Assembly (NCBI RefSeq): GCF_000447795.1 | Contig: NZ_AUNI01000021.1 | Location: 62,001-126,000 of the forward strand | From: Bacteriovorax sp. Seq25_V | GTDB lineage: Bacteria; Bdellovibrionota; Bacteriovoracia; Bacteriovoracales; Bacteriovoracaceae | DNA: 64,000 nt | Direction: 5' to 3' | Part shown: positions 1-8,215 of the stretch, piece by piece | Layout of the letters: each line of letters opens with the position of its first letter | Position numbering within the stretch: position 1 is the first letter of the stretch | Notes under the pieces: generated by a model | What the model saw: only the letters and a program-made list of their open reading frames with translations | The model's database searches: none | What the model was told of the DNA's origin: nothing | Program-made: the position numbers and the translations under genes

Positions 1-803
1 CCTTTTCTAGAATCTAAAATTGCAACATCTTGAGGAGTCGAGACTCCAACAACACCTGTGATATCAGTCGCCTGAATCATTGAGAGTTGAACATCTCCAG
101 TTCCAGGAGGAAGATCAAGAATCAGATAGTCCAGCTCTCCCCAATCGACATCAAATAAGAATTGGTTCAATACTCCACCCAGCATTGGGCCACGCCAAAT
201 AACAGGGTCACCTTCAGCAATGAAAAGTCCGAAACTCATGAACTTAATCCCATTTGATTCTATAGGGGCAATTTTTTTATCATCTGTAGAAATGGGTTTT
301 GCATCTCTCATTCCAAGCAACATTGGAATTGATGGCCCATAAATATCTGCATCAAGTAGTCCGACTTTCTTACCTTGATTTTTAAGAGCAAGTGCGAGGT
401 TCGTTGATACAGTCGACTTTCCTACTCCACCTTTCCCTGAAGAAACAGCGATAATCTGTTTAGCCCCATTAACCTTACGTTTTGAAGGAAGTGGATTACC
501 GTGTCCAACTTTTAGATTAGCTTTCTCAGGAGCCTTTTCAGGTGCTTTCTTCCCAAGTACATCTTGTGAGTTTGTCGATGTCGTCATGATATAGATATTA
601 TCTTCGCTAAAGTGTTGTTTTAACTCGTTAATAATTACGCCTTCAAGTACTTTTTTTTGCTCTGGACTAATACCATCTCTCTTATAAGTAATATGAAGTT
701 GACCATTTTTATTTTCAATTTTTTCAATCCTATTTTCTGCGCCAAACGTTTCACCTGTTGCAGGATTTTTGATTGATTCTAATATCTGTCTAATATGCTC
801 CAC
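1..803 (-). CDS. mrp: Mrp/ApbC (NBP35) family P-loop ATPase, 3' end outside window
   Basis: Mrp/ApbC proteins are cytoplasmic P-loop ATPases that act as iron-sulfur cluster carriers. I translated this strand directly: the frame is open from a GTG at 803-801 to the window edge, about 267 residues. It begins VEHIRQILESIKNPATGE, the small N-terminal MIP18/DUF59-like domain. The deviant Walker A SGKGGVGKST and the motifs DADIYGPSIP and LDLPPGTGD follow, all typical of Mrp. GGAG lies 7 nt before the GTG. The gene runs leftward, divergent from the HAMP protein at 965. The C-terminus is cut off, so the usual CxxC cannot be checked. Family assignment is secure; the partner proteins are unknown. Confidence 0.93.
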   Translation of the reverse strand, partial: MEHIRQILESIKNPATGETFGAENRIEKIENKNGQLHITYKRDGISPEQKKVLEGVIINELKQHFSEDNIYIMTTSTNSQDVLGKKAPEKAPEKANLKVGHGNPLPSKRKVNGAKQIIAVSSGKGGVGKSTVSTNLALALKNQGKKVGLLDADIYGPSIPMLLGMRDAKPISTDDKKIAPIESNGIKFMSFGLFIAEGDPVIWRGPMLGGVLNQFLFDVDWGELDYLILDLPPGTGDVQLSMIQATDITGVVGVSTPQDVAILDSRK

Positions 804-964
804 TAATAGTCTCCAATTTATATTTAGTTCATTGGATATTATTAAATTAAGCACATTCAGGCAATTGGAAGCCTTAAAATTTTGCCTAACTGGATAAATT
901 TTCGAAGACAATAGATAATATAAGGGCATTCCAATAAGGGATATAAAGAAAATGGAGTTTCATT

Positions 965-1528
965 GTGTCCAAACCATACAAAAGGTCAATTTTTATTGTC
1001 GATACCAAGTTTCAGTTGAAATTCAGCATCCTCATGAGTTTAGTAATAATTATTTTCAGTAGTTTTTATCCAATGGTGATTTATCAGGCACTTGGAACAA
1101 TTGGAGAGAAGTTTCCGCAAAGTAAATTGTCTGTGGATGAAATGAAAGACAGCTTACGAATGCTGCTTGTTTTATGGCAGTTAATTTTTGGTCTAGTGAT
1201 CTTCATTGTTTGCATCATCTTTACACATAAAATTGCTGGCCCTCTTTATAAATTAAAAAAATATCTTACAAACCTTAGAAATGGTTATAGCGAAGGCAAA
1301 TTATTTTTTAGAAATGGAGACTATTTCCAAGACGTCGCTGACGAAGTGAATACGACTATTGAAACTTTTCAAGATCACTTTAAAGAAGACACCGTTTACA
1401 TTTCGGAAGCCGCAGCTTACCTAAAAAATCTGAGGCAGACTGTTCCTGATGATAAAAAAGTTGTCATCAATGAAATTGTTAAAAGACTAGAAACGATTGA
1501 AGAACGTTTCGAGGAGTTCATCGGTTGA
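965..1528 (+). CDS. Two-TM membrane protein with stand-alone HAMP domain
   Basis: A 187-residue inner-membrane protein. Hydrophobic segments at about 21-43 and 67-88 flank a periplasmic loop of roughly 25 residues. A HAMP-like module follows (KIAGPLYKLKKYL..., about 90-138, with the conserved Pro and a DE pair), then a short coiled-coil tail. No kinase, methyl-accepting or GGDEF domain is present. HAMP domains normally relay signals across the membrane; here the output is unknown and may be protein-protein contact. The GTG start has GGAG 7-8 nt upstream. The stop overlaps the TTG start of the transglycosylase gene, so the two are translationally coupled and may act together in envelope work, which is inference. 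Confidence 0.75.
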   Translation: MSKPYKRSIFIVDTKFQLKFSILMSLVIIIFSSFYPMVIYQALGTIGEKFPQSKLSVDEMKDSLRMLLVLWQLIFGLVIFIVCIIFTHKIAGPLYKLKKYLTNLRNGYSEGKLFFRNGDYFQDVADEVNTTIETFQDHFKEDTVYISEAAAYLKNLRQTVPDDKKVVINEIVKRLETIEERFEEFIG

Positions 1529-3504
1529 ATTTACTAAAGGTTGCCCTGTTTTCACTTTCATTCTCTGCTGCTTTTGCACAGCTTAACAACAATGATATTC
1601 AAGCTGCAAAATACATTGCAGAACTTGAACGCAACCTACTACGTAGTAACTTCAAAACTTCTACAATCAATCAAGCTAAACAGTTTGCAAGCAGCTCTAA
1701 AACGTTCAAAAGATATCTACCAGAAATCGAACTTATTCAAGAGATCACAAAAGCTAAAAATTTTGATTGTACAAAACTCAAGAGTAATCAAGATAGACCT
1801 TGGGGAAATAATCTTACTATTAAAACAAGAAGCTACTGCTATCAGATCCAATTATCTAAATTTTCTAAGCTAAAAAATATCAATGCGGATAAAAAGACAT
1901 GGATTGCCAATACAATTAAGTTCTTTCTAGAGAATGACCAGTCAACTTTGGTAGACCTGCTAACAAAGCTTAATAGTAAAAGTGACTTGTTCAACCATTT
2001 ACTAAATGAGACTGTAGAGATCTCGCTAGAAGAAGATATTACTCTTCCACAAAAACTACTTGATCTCATAGATATCAATTCAAAAATCACGAGTTTATTT
2101 CAAAAGAAACTTCCACTTTCAAGAAGAAATAAAATTATCCTAACAAAAGAATTCATCAAGCTTGCACGTTCTCTAGCAAACGAGGACACTCCTCCAGCAC
2201 AGGCTGATTATCTCATATCTTTTCATAATTCTAACAAGCAATTTATATATCCAAAATCTGCTTGGAAGAGAGTGATCATTGCAGGACAAGACCTAAAGGA
2301 TCGTGGATTTGAAAAACAGGCTTTTAAATTATTTAAGTACGCGATCTCAATTAGCCAAAACAATGACAATCGTAACGATGCTATTTTTCAAGCACTATGG
2401 ATTTCACTATCTGAAAAGAAATTTAATGATACTCTTGGAATTATCAGTCAACTTAAGCTTGTAGAAGACTTTTCAAGATTAAGTTCAAAGAATAAGTTTT
2501 GGATTGCTTATTCACTTTATAAAGAAGGTGAATCTTCAATGTCTCAACATTTGTTTAACCTGCTGATCAAAAACAATCCATTGAATTATTACTCAATCAT
2601 TGCTCAGAACTATGTACCACATATTGATGAAAAGTTTATGAAAAACAAGTTCAAGTCTCGTAGTCACACTCTACTGAAAATTAAAGATGGCGATCTTGCA
2701 AAGTCTGAGTTTAATAATTTGAATGAAATGCTTGTATGGAAAGAACTAAACTATTCATCTAAAGTCGATCGCTTCATTGCACATTTCTCAAGTCTTGAGG
2801 CAAATGATTTAATTTCTTCAAAAACATTATTAAATGATTACACAAAAGAAGAACTTGAAGAAGCAAAGCTTTATTTCTTTCTTGATGTCTTTAAAAATAA
2901 TAATGACTATCTTTCTTCATTCAAATACCTATCTCGTATTATCGATAGTGATGATTACAATTTTAATAATCTAGATATCAGCTCGCTTTTCCCTACAAAG
3001 CACTTAACTACAATTAAGAATCATTCGGGTAATATTGATCCATTATTAGTTTTATCTATCATCAGACAAGAGTCTGCTTTCAATGAGAAAGCTCAATCTC
3101 ATGTAGGCGCGCGTGGCTTAATGCAGTTAATGCCAAGTACAGCGAAGATGATGGGGCGTATCAGAAATAATGACGAGCTCTTCGTTCCTGCACAAAATAT
3201 AAAATACGGTGTTAAATATCTAAACAAACTACTTAATAGATTTGAAGGAAACCTTATTTTAACTTTAAGTTCTTATAATGCTGGGCCGACTAAGGTTTCA
3301 AGATGGGTGAAAAATCGTTTTGTTCATGATGACCCGATTTTTCTTATTGAAGAGATTCCATATAAAGAAACAAGACTTTACGTAAAATTAATTTATAGAA
3401 ATCTCTTCTTTTATAATCTGTTGGATAATAATTATATCTTCGATAAGAGTTTGAAAAATACTTTTAAAGTTGTTTCAAACTCTACCAAATTATCTAAACG
3501 TTAA
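1525..3504 (+). CDS. slt: Soluble lytic murein transglycosylase (Slt70-like)
   Basis: Cleaves the MurNAc-GlcNAc bond of peptidoglycan in the periplasm, forming 1,6-anhydro ends. The 659-residue protein has a signal peptide (cleavage near AFA-Q19), a long helical superhelix as in E. coli Slt70, and a C-terminal SLT/GH23 domain from about 500. The catalytic Glu is E516 in IIRQESAFN, followed by GARGLMQLMPSTA and later SSYNAGPTKVSRW. Its length is close to the 645-residue E. coli enzyme. The TTG start at 1525 overlaps the previous stop (TTGA) and has GAGGAG 8 nt upstream. It ends convergently into ychF with an 11-nt overlap. In a predator it could serve prey-wall remodelling as well as self turnover; that is inference. 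Confidence 0.93.
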   Translation: MNLLKVALFSLSFSAAFAQLNNNDIQAAKYIAELERNLLRSNFKTSTINQAKQFASSSKTFKRYLPEIELIQEITKAKNFDCTKLKSNQDRPWGNNLTIKTRSYCYQIQLSKFSKLKNINADKKTWIANTIKFFLENDQSTLVDLLTKLNSKSDLFNHLLNETVEISLEEDITLPQKLLDLIDINSKITSLFQKKLPLSRRNKIILTKEFIKLARSLANEDTPPAQADYLISFHNSNKQFIYPKSAWKRVIIAGQDLKDRGFEKQAFKLFKYAISISQNNDNRNDAIFQALWISLSEKKFNDTLGIISQLKLVEDFSRLSSKNKFWIAYSLYKEGESSMSQHLFNLLIKNNPLNYYSIIAQNYVPHIDEKFMKNKFKSRSHTLLKIKDGDLAKSEFNNLNEMLVWKELNYSSKVDRFIAHFSSLEANDLISSKTLLNDYTKEELEEAKLYFFLDVFKNNNDYLSSFKYLSRIIDSDDYNFNNLDISSLFPTKHLTTIKNHSGNIDPLLVLSIIRQESAFNEKAQSHVGARGLMQLMPSTAKMMGRIRNNDELFVPAQNIKYGVKYLNKLLNRFEGNLILTLSSYNAGPTKVSRWVKNRFVHDDPIFLIEEIPYKETRLYVKLIYRNLFFYNLLDNNYIFDKSLKNTFKVVSNSTKLSKR

Positions 3505-4603
3505 ATCTGAAGTGAATAACGTCACCATCTTTAACAACGTACTCTTTACCTTCCATACGGAGTTTTCCGGCTTCTTTAACTTTACCTTCAGTACCGTATG
3601 TGAATAGGTCTTCACAGTGATAAATTTCAGCTTTAATAAATCCTCTTTCAAAATCAGAATGAATTACACCAGCAGCTTCAGGAGCTTTAGCACCTGCTCT
3701 AAACGTCCATGCTCTTACTTCTTTAACACCTGCTGTGAAATATGTTCTTAGGCCTAGCATCTCGTATGCTGCCTTTGTTAGAGTTGCAAGACCAGTAGTC
3801 TCAATACCAGCAGCTTCCATAAATTCAGCTTTTTCTTCATCTGTATCTAAGCTTGCGATTTCTGACTCAAGCTTTCCACATATTTTCATTGATAAAGAGC
3901 CTTCATCTGCTGCGAATTTTTGTACGGCCTTAACATAGTCGTTATCTTCGAAAATTCCTTCTTCATCTACGTTACATAGATAAAGAACTTTTTTCAAAGT
4001 GATTAGGTTTAGGTCAGAGATTACATCCATATCTTCTTCAGAAAGACCTAGTGTTCTTGCTGATCTACCTTCTGCAAGTTCTTTTGCAAGTGTTTCAAGA
4101 ATTGGTTGAGCAACCTTTGCTTTACTCGCTATCTCTTTATTTTGATTTTTCATTAACTTTGGAAGATTTGAAAGTTTTCTTTCAACTACTTCAAGGTCTG
4201 CAAGAGCTAGTTCCATGTTAATTGTTTCAATATCATCTACTGGATTAACTTCACCGTGCACGTGAATAACGTTTGAGTCATCAAAGCAACGAACAACGTG
4301 AACAATAGCGCTTACTTGTCTGATGTTACCAAGGAACTGATTACCAAGGCCTTCACCTTTAGATGCACCTTTAACAAGTCCTGCAATATCAACAAATTCA
4401 ACCACAGTTGGAATTAGTTTTTCTGGTCCAATTATGTCTGCAATCTTTTGCATACGTTCATCACTTACGTTTACAATCCCTACGTTTGGTTCGATTGTAC
4501 AAAATGGAAAGTTTGCAGCTTCAGCGGGTGCAGAAGTAATTGCTTGGAAGATTGTTGATTTACCAACATTTGGAAGTCCTACGATTCCACAATTTAACGC
4601 CAT
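3494..4603 (-). CDS. ychF: Ribosome-associated ATPase YchF (Obg family)
   Basis: YchF/OLA1 is a cytoplasmic Obg-class P-loop protein that prefers ATP and binds ribosomes. The 369-residue length matches the family. G1 is GLPNVGKST at about residues 8-16 and G3 is DIAG near residue 72. The NxxE (NVDE) pattern near 211 replaces NKxD, the hallmark of ATP preference. The C-terminal TGS-like domain ends GDVIHFRFNV, as usual. It lies 10 nt downstream of pth on the same strand; ychF and pth are neighbours in many bacteria. The whole run tRNA-Gln-prs-pth-ychF probably uses the promoter at 6257-6285. Its 3' end overlaps slt by 11 nt tail to tail. Confidence 0.96.
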   Translation of the reverse strand: MALNCGIVGLPNVGKSTIFQAITSAPAEAANFPFCTIEPNVGIVNVSDERMQKIADIIGPEKLIPTVVEFVDIAGLVKGASKGEGLGNQFLGNIRQVSAIVHVVRCFDDSNVIHVHGEVNPVDDIETINMELALADLEVVERKLSNLPKLMKNQNKEIASKAKVAQPILETLAKELAEGRSARTLGLSEEDMDVISDLNLITLKKVLYLCNVDEEGIFEDNDYVKAVQKFAADEGSLSMKICGKLESEIASLDTDEEKAEFMEAAGIETTGLATLTKAAYEMLGLRTYFTAGVKEVRAWTFRAGAKAPEAAGVIHSDFERGFIKAEIYHCEDLFTYGTEGKVKEAGKLRMEGKEYVVKDGDVIHFRFNV

Positions 4604-4613
4604 TTGGGCCCCT

Positions 4614-5186
4614 TTATTTCAATAAGTTTTTTTTGTTATATCTTTGAAGAGCAATAGTGAATCCACTTTTCATATAAGTTTCAATTGCTCTTACAGCTTT
4701 TTCTAAATATGTATCAATCGCGATAGCATCATCCCCATGATATCTGCCAAGTACCCAATCACTAACACTTCCGTGTTGGGGTCTACCGATGCCCATTCTT
4801 AATCTTTTAAAATTTTGATCACCATACTGAGCTGCAATTGACTTTAGTCCATTATGCCCAGCTAGGCCTCCCCCATCTTTGAATGCCACGACACCAAAAT
4901 TAAGGTCAAGTTCATCATGAATTACGAGAATATCACTCTTATCAATCTTGAAGAAGTTTGCAAAAGGAATGACACATTCACCAGAAAGATTCATGTATGT
5001 TTGAGGCTTTAAAAAGTAAATTCTTTCCCCATCAAAATCATACTGGGCGTAAATCCCCTTATTTTTTTCTTTCCAGATTAGTTCATCATAGAATTTCAAT
5101 TTTTCAAATACGTCCCAACCAATATTATGTCTTGTATGAGAATATTCTGAACCTGGATTTCCCAGGCCAACAATTAGTTTCGCCAT
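4614..5186 (-). CDS. pth: Peptidyl-tRNA hydrolase
   Basis: Releases peptides from peptidyl-tRNAs that drop off ribosomes. The 190 residues match bacterial Pth. GLGNPG lies at 7-12 with Asn10. His20 in TRHNIGWD is the expected catalytic histidine, and the IHDELDL segment carries the conserved Asp. GxxGHNGLKS and RLRMGIGRP follow, all standard. The gene sits 9 nt after prs and 10 nt before ychF on the same strand, forming a compact translation and nucleotide operon. Nothing unusual was seen. Confidence 0.97.
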   Translation of the reverse strand: MAKLIVGLGNPGSEYSHTRHNIGWDVFEKLKFYDELIWKEKNKGIYAQYDFDGERIYFLKPQTYMNLSGECVIPFANFFKIDKSDILVIHDELDLNFGVVAFKDGGGLAGHNGLKSIAAQYGDQNFKRLRMGIGRPQHGSVSDWVLGRYHGDDAIAIDTYLEKAVRAIETYMKSGFTIALQRYNKKNLLK

Positions 5187-5195
5187 TTAAAAACC

Positions 5196-6140
5196 TCAGA
5201 TAAATAATGAACTGACCGAGTCGTTATTAAATGTTCTATGAATTGCTTTTGATAAAATATCTGCAACAGAGAGACATGTGATCTTTTCAATGCTCTTTGC
5301 TTCTTCTGTCAGTGGAATTGTATTTGTTACAATAATTCTATCGATTGCATCAGAGTTTTTAATTCTCTCAAGTGCTGGACCAGAAAAAACAGGGTGTGTA
5401 GCACAAGCAACAACACGACGAGCACCTTTATCTTTTAGCGCCTGGCAGGCTTCAACTAATGTTCCCGCAGTATCGATCATGTCATCGATAATAATACAAT
5501 CCTTATCTTTAACATCACCGATGATATTCATCGCCTTCGCAATATTCTTCCCTGTGCGCCTCTTGTCGATCATCGCAATGTCTAGGTGACATTTCTTTGC
5601 ATAATGTCTTACACGTTCAACACCACCAGCATCAGGAGATACGAATACCGTATTATCAGTTAAGAGCTCTTTCTTGATATAGTTCAGTAGTACTGGTGAT
5701 GCAAAAATATTATCAAAAGGAATATTAAAGAAACCTTGAATCTGTCCTGCATGAAGATCCATCGTAATAACACGAGTTGCTCCCGCAACGGTTAGGATGT
5801 CGGCCACAAGCTTCGCTGTAATTGGCGTTCTTGGACTTGCCTTTCTATCTTGTCTTGAATAACCGTAATGTGGAATTACTGCAGTGATTGATTTTGCCGA
5901 AGCTCTTTTTAAGGCATCGATCATAATCAATAGTTCCATCAAACTATCATTCACAGGTGGGCATGTAGATTGAATTATAAATACATCTGCACCACGAACA
6001 TTTTTTTCAATTTCACAGAATACTTCGCCATTAGCAAAACGAACCAATTGAGGATCAACCAGAGGAACATCTAATATAGTGGAGATATCTTTGGAAAGTT
6101 TGGGGTTAGAAGATCCCGAAACAAGGACTATTCTATTCAC
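5196..6140 (-). CDS. prs: Ribose-phosphate pyrophosphokinase
   Basis: Makes PRPP from ribose 5-phosphate and ATP for nucleotide, histidine and NAD synthesis. I place the start at the GTG at 6140-6138, giving 314 residues beginning MNRIVLVSGSSNPKLS, the normal length for the family. A GGGGGG run lies just upstream. An in-frame extension to 6203 exists, but it translates the 3' half of the tRNA-Gln gene and is rejected. Visible motifs are VSPDAGGVERVR and the PRPP-binding loop IIDDMIDTAGTL. The 20-nt gap to the tRNA indicates co-transcription from 6257-6285. Downstream are pth and ychF. Confidence 0.97.
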   Translation of the reverse strand: MNRIVLVSGSSNPKLSKDISTILDVPLVDPQLVRFANGEVFCEIEKNVRGADVFIIQSTCPPVNDSLMELLIMIDALKRASAKSITAVIPHYGYSRQDRKASPRTPITAKLVADILTVAGATRVITMDLHAGQIQGFFNIPFDNIFASPVLLNYIKKELLTDNTVFVSPDAGGVERVRHYAKKCHLDIAMIDKRRTGKNIAKAMNIIGDVKDKDCIIIDDMIDTAGTLVEACQALKDKGARRVVACATHPVFSGPALERIKNSDAIDRIIVTNTIPLTEEAKSIEKITCLSVADILSKAIHRTFNNDSVSSLFI

Positions 6141-6160
6141 TTGGTCCCCCCAGGAAAAAA

Positions 6161-6236
6161 TGGCTGGGGTGGAAGGACTTGAACCTTCGAATGGCAGAAT
6201 CAAAATCTGCTGACTTAGCCACTTGTCGACACCCCA
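6161..6236 (-). tRNA. tRNA-Gln(TTG)
   Basis: Read on the minus strand as a 76-nt cloverleaf. The 7-bp acceptor stem is TGGGGTG/CACCCCA. The anticodon stem GCAGA/TCTGC closes the loop TTTTGAT with anticodon TTG (reads CAA). The T arm is GAAGG-TTCAAGT-CCTTC. The discriminator is G and CCA is encoded at 6161-6163. It lies 20 nt upstream of prs and about 20 nt downstream of a good -10 element. Confidence 0.96.
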
Positions 6237-6256
6237 ACAATGTGAATTATGGAAAA

Positions 6257-6285
6257 AATATACTCGCAGTTTTCACTTTTGACAA
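6257..6285 (-). promoter_or_regulatory. Sigma70-type promoter for tRNA-Gln-prs-pth-ychF
   Basis: On the minus strand TTGTCA (6285-6280) and TATATT (6262-6257) are separated by exactly 17 nt. The -10 ends 20 nt before the tRNA 5' end. Spacing and similarity to consensus are good. Seen by eye only; no transcript data. Confidence 0.7.
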
Positions 6286-6296
6286 GACTATTTTTA

Positions 6297-8129
6297 CTAT
6301 AATTGACACAATGACGCACCCAACCTTCGGCCAGAGTACAATAATGATTCCTGAAATATTTTAAACGATGTATTCGATCCATATAATGGCAATGATTTTA
6401 GTTTATCACGACCCTCTTCTATACCTGTCCAAATCACATATGTGATATGCCCATCGTATCCCACAAACCAGTTATCAAACCCATTATTGGTAGTCCCTGT
6501 TTTCCCAAATATCTTAAATTGCGTAAGTTTATCTTTAACAACACGCCTTATCGTTGTTTTGCTTACGTCTGCAAGTGCCTCGAGTACACTATGTTCAGGC
6601 CTAGCACACTCAGTCTGTATCATTTCCCGGTATTTTTGGTTTAGCTCATTGATGCTGATTTCTGTTGTCCCTAGAAGCTGTGCTGGATACTCGGCTAATG
6701 GCTTTAACATTTCAGGAAAAATCTTTTCCATCTCTTTTTCAAATGTTTCAAAGCCAACCTTTTCGACCAGTCTAATTAAAGGATTATTGAACGACTCTTG
6801 AAGGGCCCTTCTAGCCGTAATCTCCTTTTCTTCAATCTCGTGTGATTCCCTCGGAGCCCAAGTCCCGGACTTCAACTTAAGCACCATTGGCTCCATCGAA
6901 ACTTGGTCATCCAAGTTAATTCCTAAACCAACGAGTATACTGTAAAGTAGCGGCTTGATTGTACTACCAATCTGTTGCTTCTCATCCTTAATAGCTTTCT
7001 CTTTGTTTCGCTCAAATCTATTATAGTAGCTTAAAGTTATATTTTTATTACTTATTAAGAATTTTACCGATAGATCTGTTGATATCTCTTTTTTACTATC
7101 GAGAAGTTTTCGAGATTCTAATATTCCTTTGTACTTCAGATACTGCATGTCCGATTTATAATCTTCTGTAGCTAAATATATTGATTCAATATAGTTATCA
7201 TTCTGAAGCACATTAAGCTTAATAACCCACTCTTCCCACTCTTTATCATTCCACTTAGTTTCAAAACCTCGATTGTACAAATTAAGGTCCTTTAGTTTCG
7301 AGTAAATAAAGTCTGCACGGTCACGCAATCGTTTTGTTTGTCTTATTGGATTATAATACGAAGGTCCCTTGAGCATAGACACCATTATCGCTGCTTCATA
7401 CTGAGATAGAAGCTCAATATCTTTACCAAAGTATGTTAGCGCAGCTGCCTGAATCCCTTTGATATAAATACCATTGATACTACCCCAGAATACTTCATTG
7501 AAATAGTTTTCTAATATTGTTGTCTTATCAAATTTGAGTTCAATATAGATCGCAAGAATAGCTTCTTTAACTTTTCTCTTAAACTTCCTTTCATTAGTAA
7601 AAAATAGATTCTTCACAAGCTGTTGTGTAAGGGTCGATCCACCTTGAACCAAAGCTCCTGCTTTTATATCTTGTACTATTGCTCTTAATATTGAAACCAC
7701 ATCGATTCCAAAATGATCAAGGAATCGGTAATCTTCAATACCAATAAGACCCCTGCTCAACACATTTGGAATTTTTGAAAATGGAACTTTATATTGAACA
7801 CAGCGATTACTTTTACAGTCATTTTTTCTAAGGTTAGCGAGGGTAAAATCATTTATTACCTCGAGAGTATTTTTATCTACGAGAGTAAGATTTTTGTTTA
7901 TTACTTCATCAAACTTTAACTCATTAGAAAAAGCCCTAAATACATTAAAATCAGTTTCCCTAAGTAACGCCCCTTCTTCAAAGTTTATGTCTATAATTTT
8001 TTTAGTTATTTCTGTTTCTTTCAGGGAATCACTAACTCCAGACTCCTCGATTATATTTGATATCGCAACACCAACCGCAATAGTTATAATTACAAAAACC
8101 ACAGAGAATATCTTAACGTATCTTAACAC
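6297..8129 (-). CDS. Bifunctional penicillin-binding protein (class A, PBP1-like)
   Basis: Polymerises lipid II and cross-links peptidoglycan at the periplasmic face. One N-terminal TM helix (about 8-25) is followed by a GT51 glycosyltransferase domain: the catalytic Glu132 motif IEDYRFLDHFGID, then QGGSTLTQQLVKN at 162-174. The C-terminal transpeptidase has the S389-T-I-K392 nucleophile motif, SFN (446-448) and KTGT (543-546). At 610 residues it is shorter than E. coli PBP1a/1b, with a lean linker. The GTG start is the first in-frame start after a stop codon; its ribosome site is weak. It is divergent from the outer-membrane protein gene at 8216. Confidence 0.93.
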   Translation of the reverse strand: MLRYVKIFSVVFVIITIAVGVAISNIIEESGVSDSLKETEITKKIIDINFEEGALLRETDFNVFRAFSNELKFDEVINKNLTLVDKNTLEVINDFTLANLRKNDCKSNRCVQYKVPFSKIPNVLSRGLIGIEDYRFLDHFGIDVVSILRAIVQDIKAGALVQGGSTLTQQLVKNLFFTNERKFKRKVKEAILAIYIELKFDKTTILENYFNEVFWGSINGIYIKGIQAAALTYFGKDIELLSQYEAAIMVSMLKGPSYYNPIRQTKRLRDRADFIYSKLKDLNLYNRGFETKWNDKEWEEWVIKLNVLQNDNYIESIYLATEDYKSDMQYLKYKGILESRKLLDSKKEISTDLSVKFLISNKNITLSYYNRFERNKEKAIKDEKQQIGSTIKPLLYSILVGLGINLDDQVSMEPMVLKLKSGTWAPRESHEIEEKEITARRALQESFNNPLIRLVEKVGFETFEKEMEKIFPEMLKPLAEYPAQLLGTTEISINELNQKYREMIQTECARPEHSVLEALADVSKTTIRRVVKDKLTQFKIFGKTGTTNNGFDNWFVGYDGHITYVIWTGIEEGRDKLKSLPLYGSNTSFKIFQESLLYSGRRLGASLCQL

Positions 8130-8148
8130 AGTGTTTCACCAACTTTCT

Positions 8149-8176
8149 TTGACTTCATTGACCTAATTCCTATATC
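8149..8176 (+). promoter_or_regulatory. Candidate promoter for the outer-membrane protein at 8216
   Basis: TTGACT (8149-8154) and TATATC (8171-8176) are 16 nt apart in the 86-bp gap between divergent genes. A second TTGACC at 8159-8164 with TATCAT about 18 nt later is an alternative pairing. Confidence 0.45.
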
Positions 8177-8215
8177 ATCAATATCATATTTTAATCTAAA
8201 GAGGTGATTTACAAA

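Noticed and set aside
6141-6203. N-terminal extension of prs by 21 codons
   Set aside because: The extra residues translate the 3' half of tRNA-Gln; the GTG at 6140 gives the standard length and sequence.
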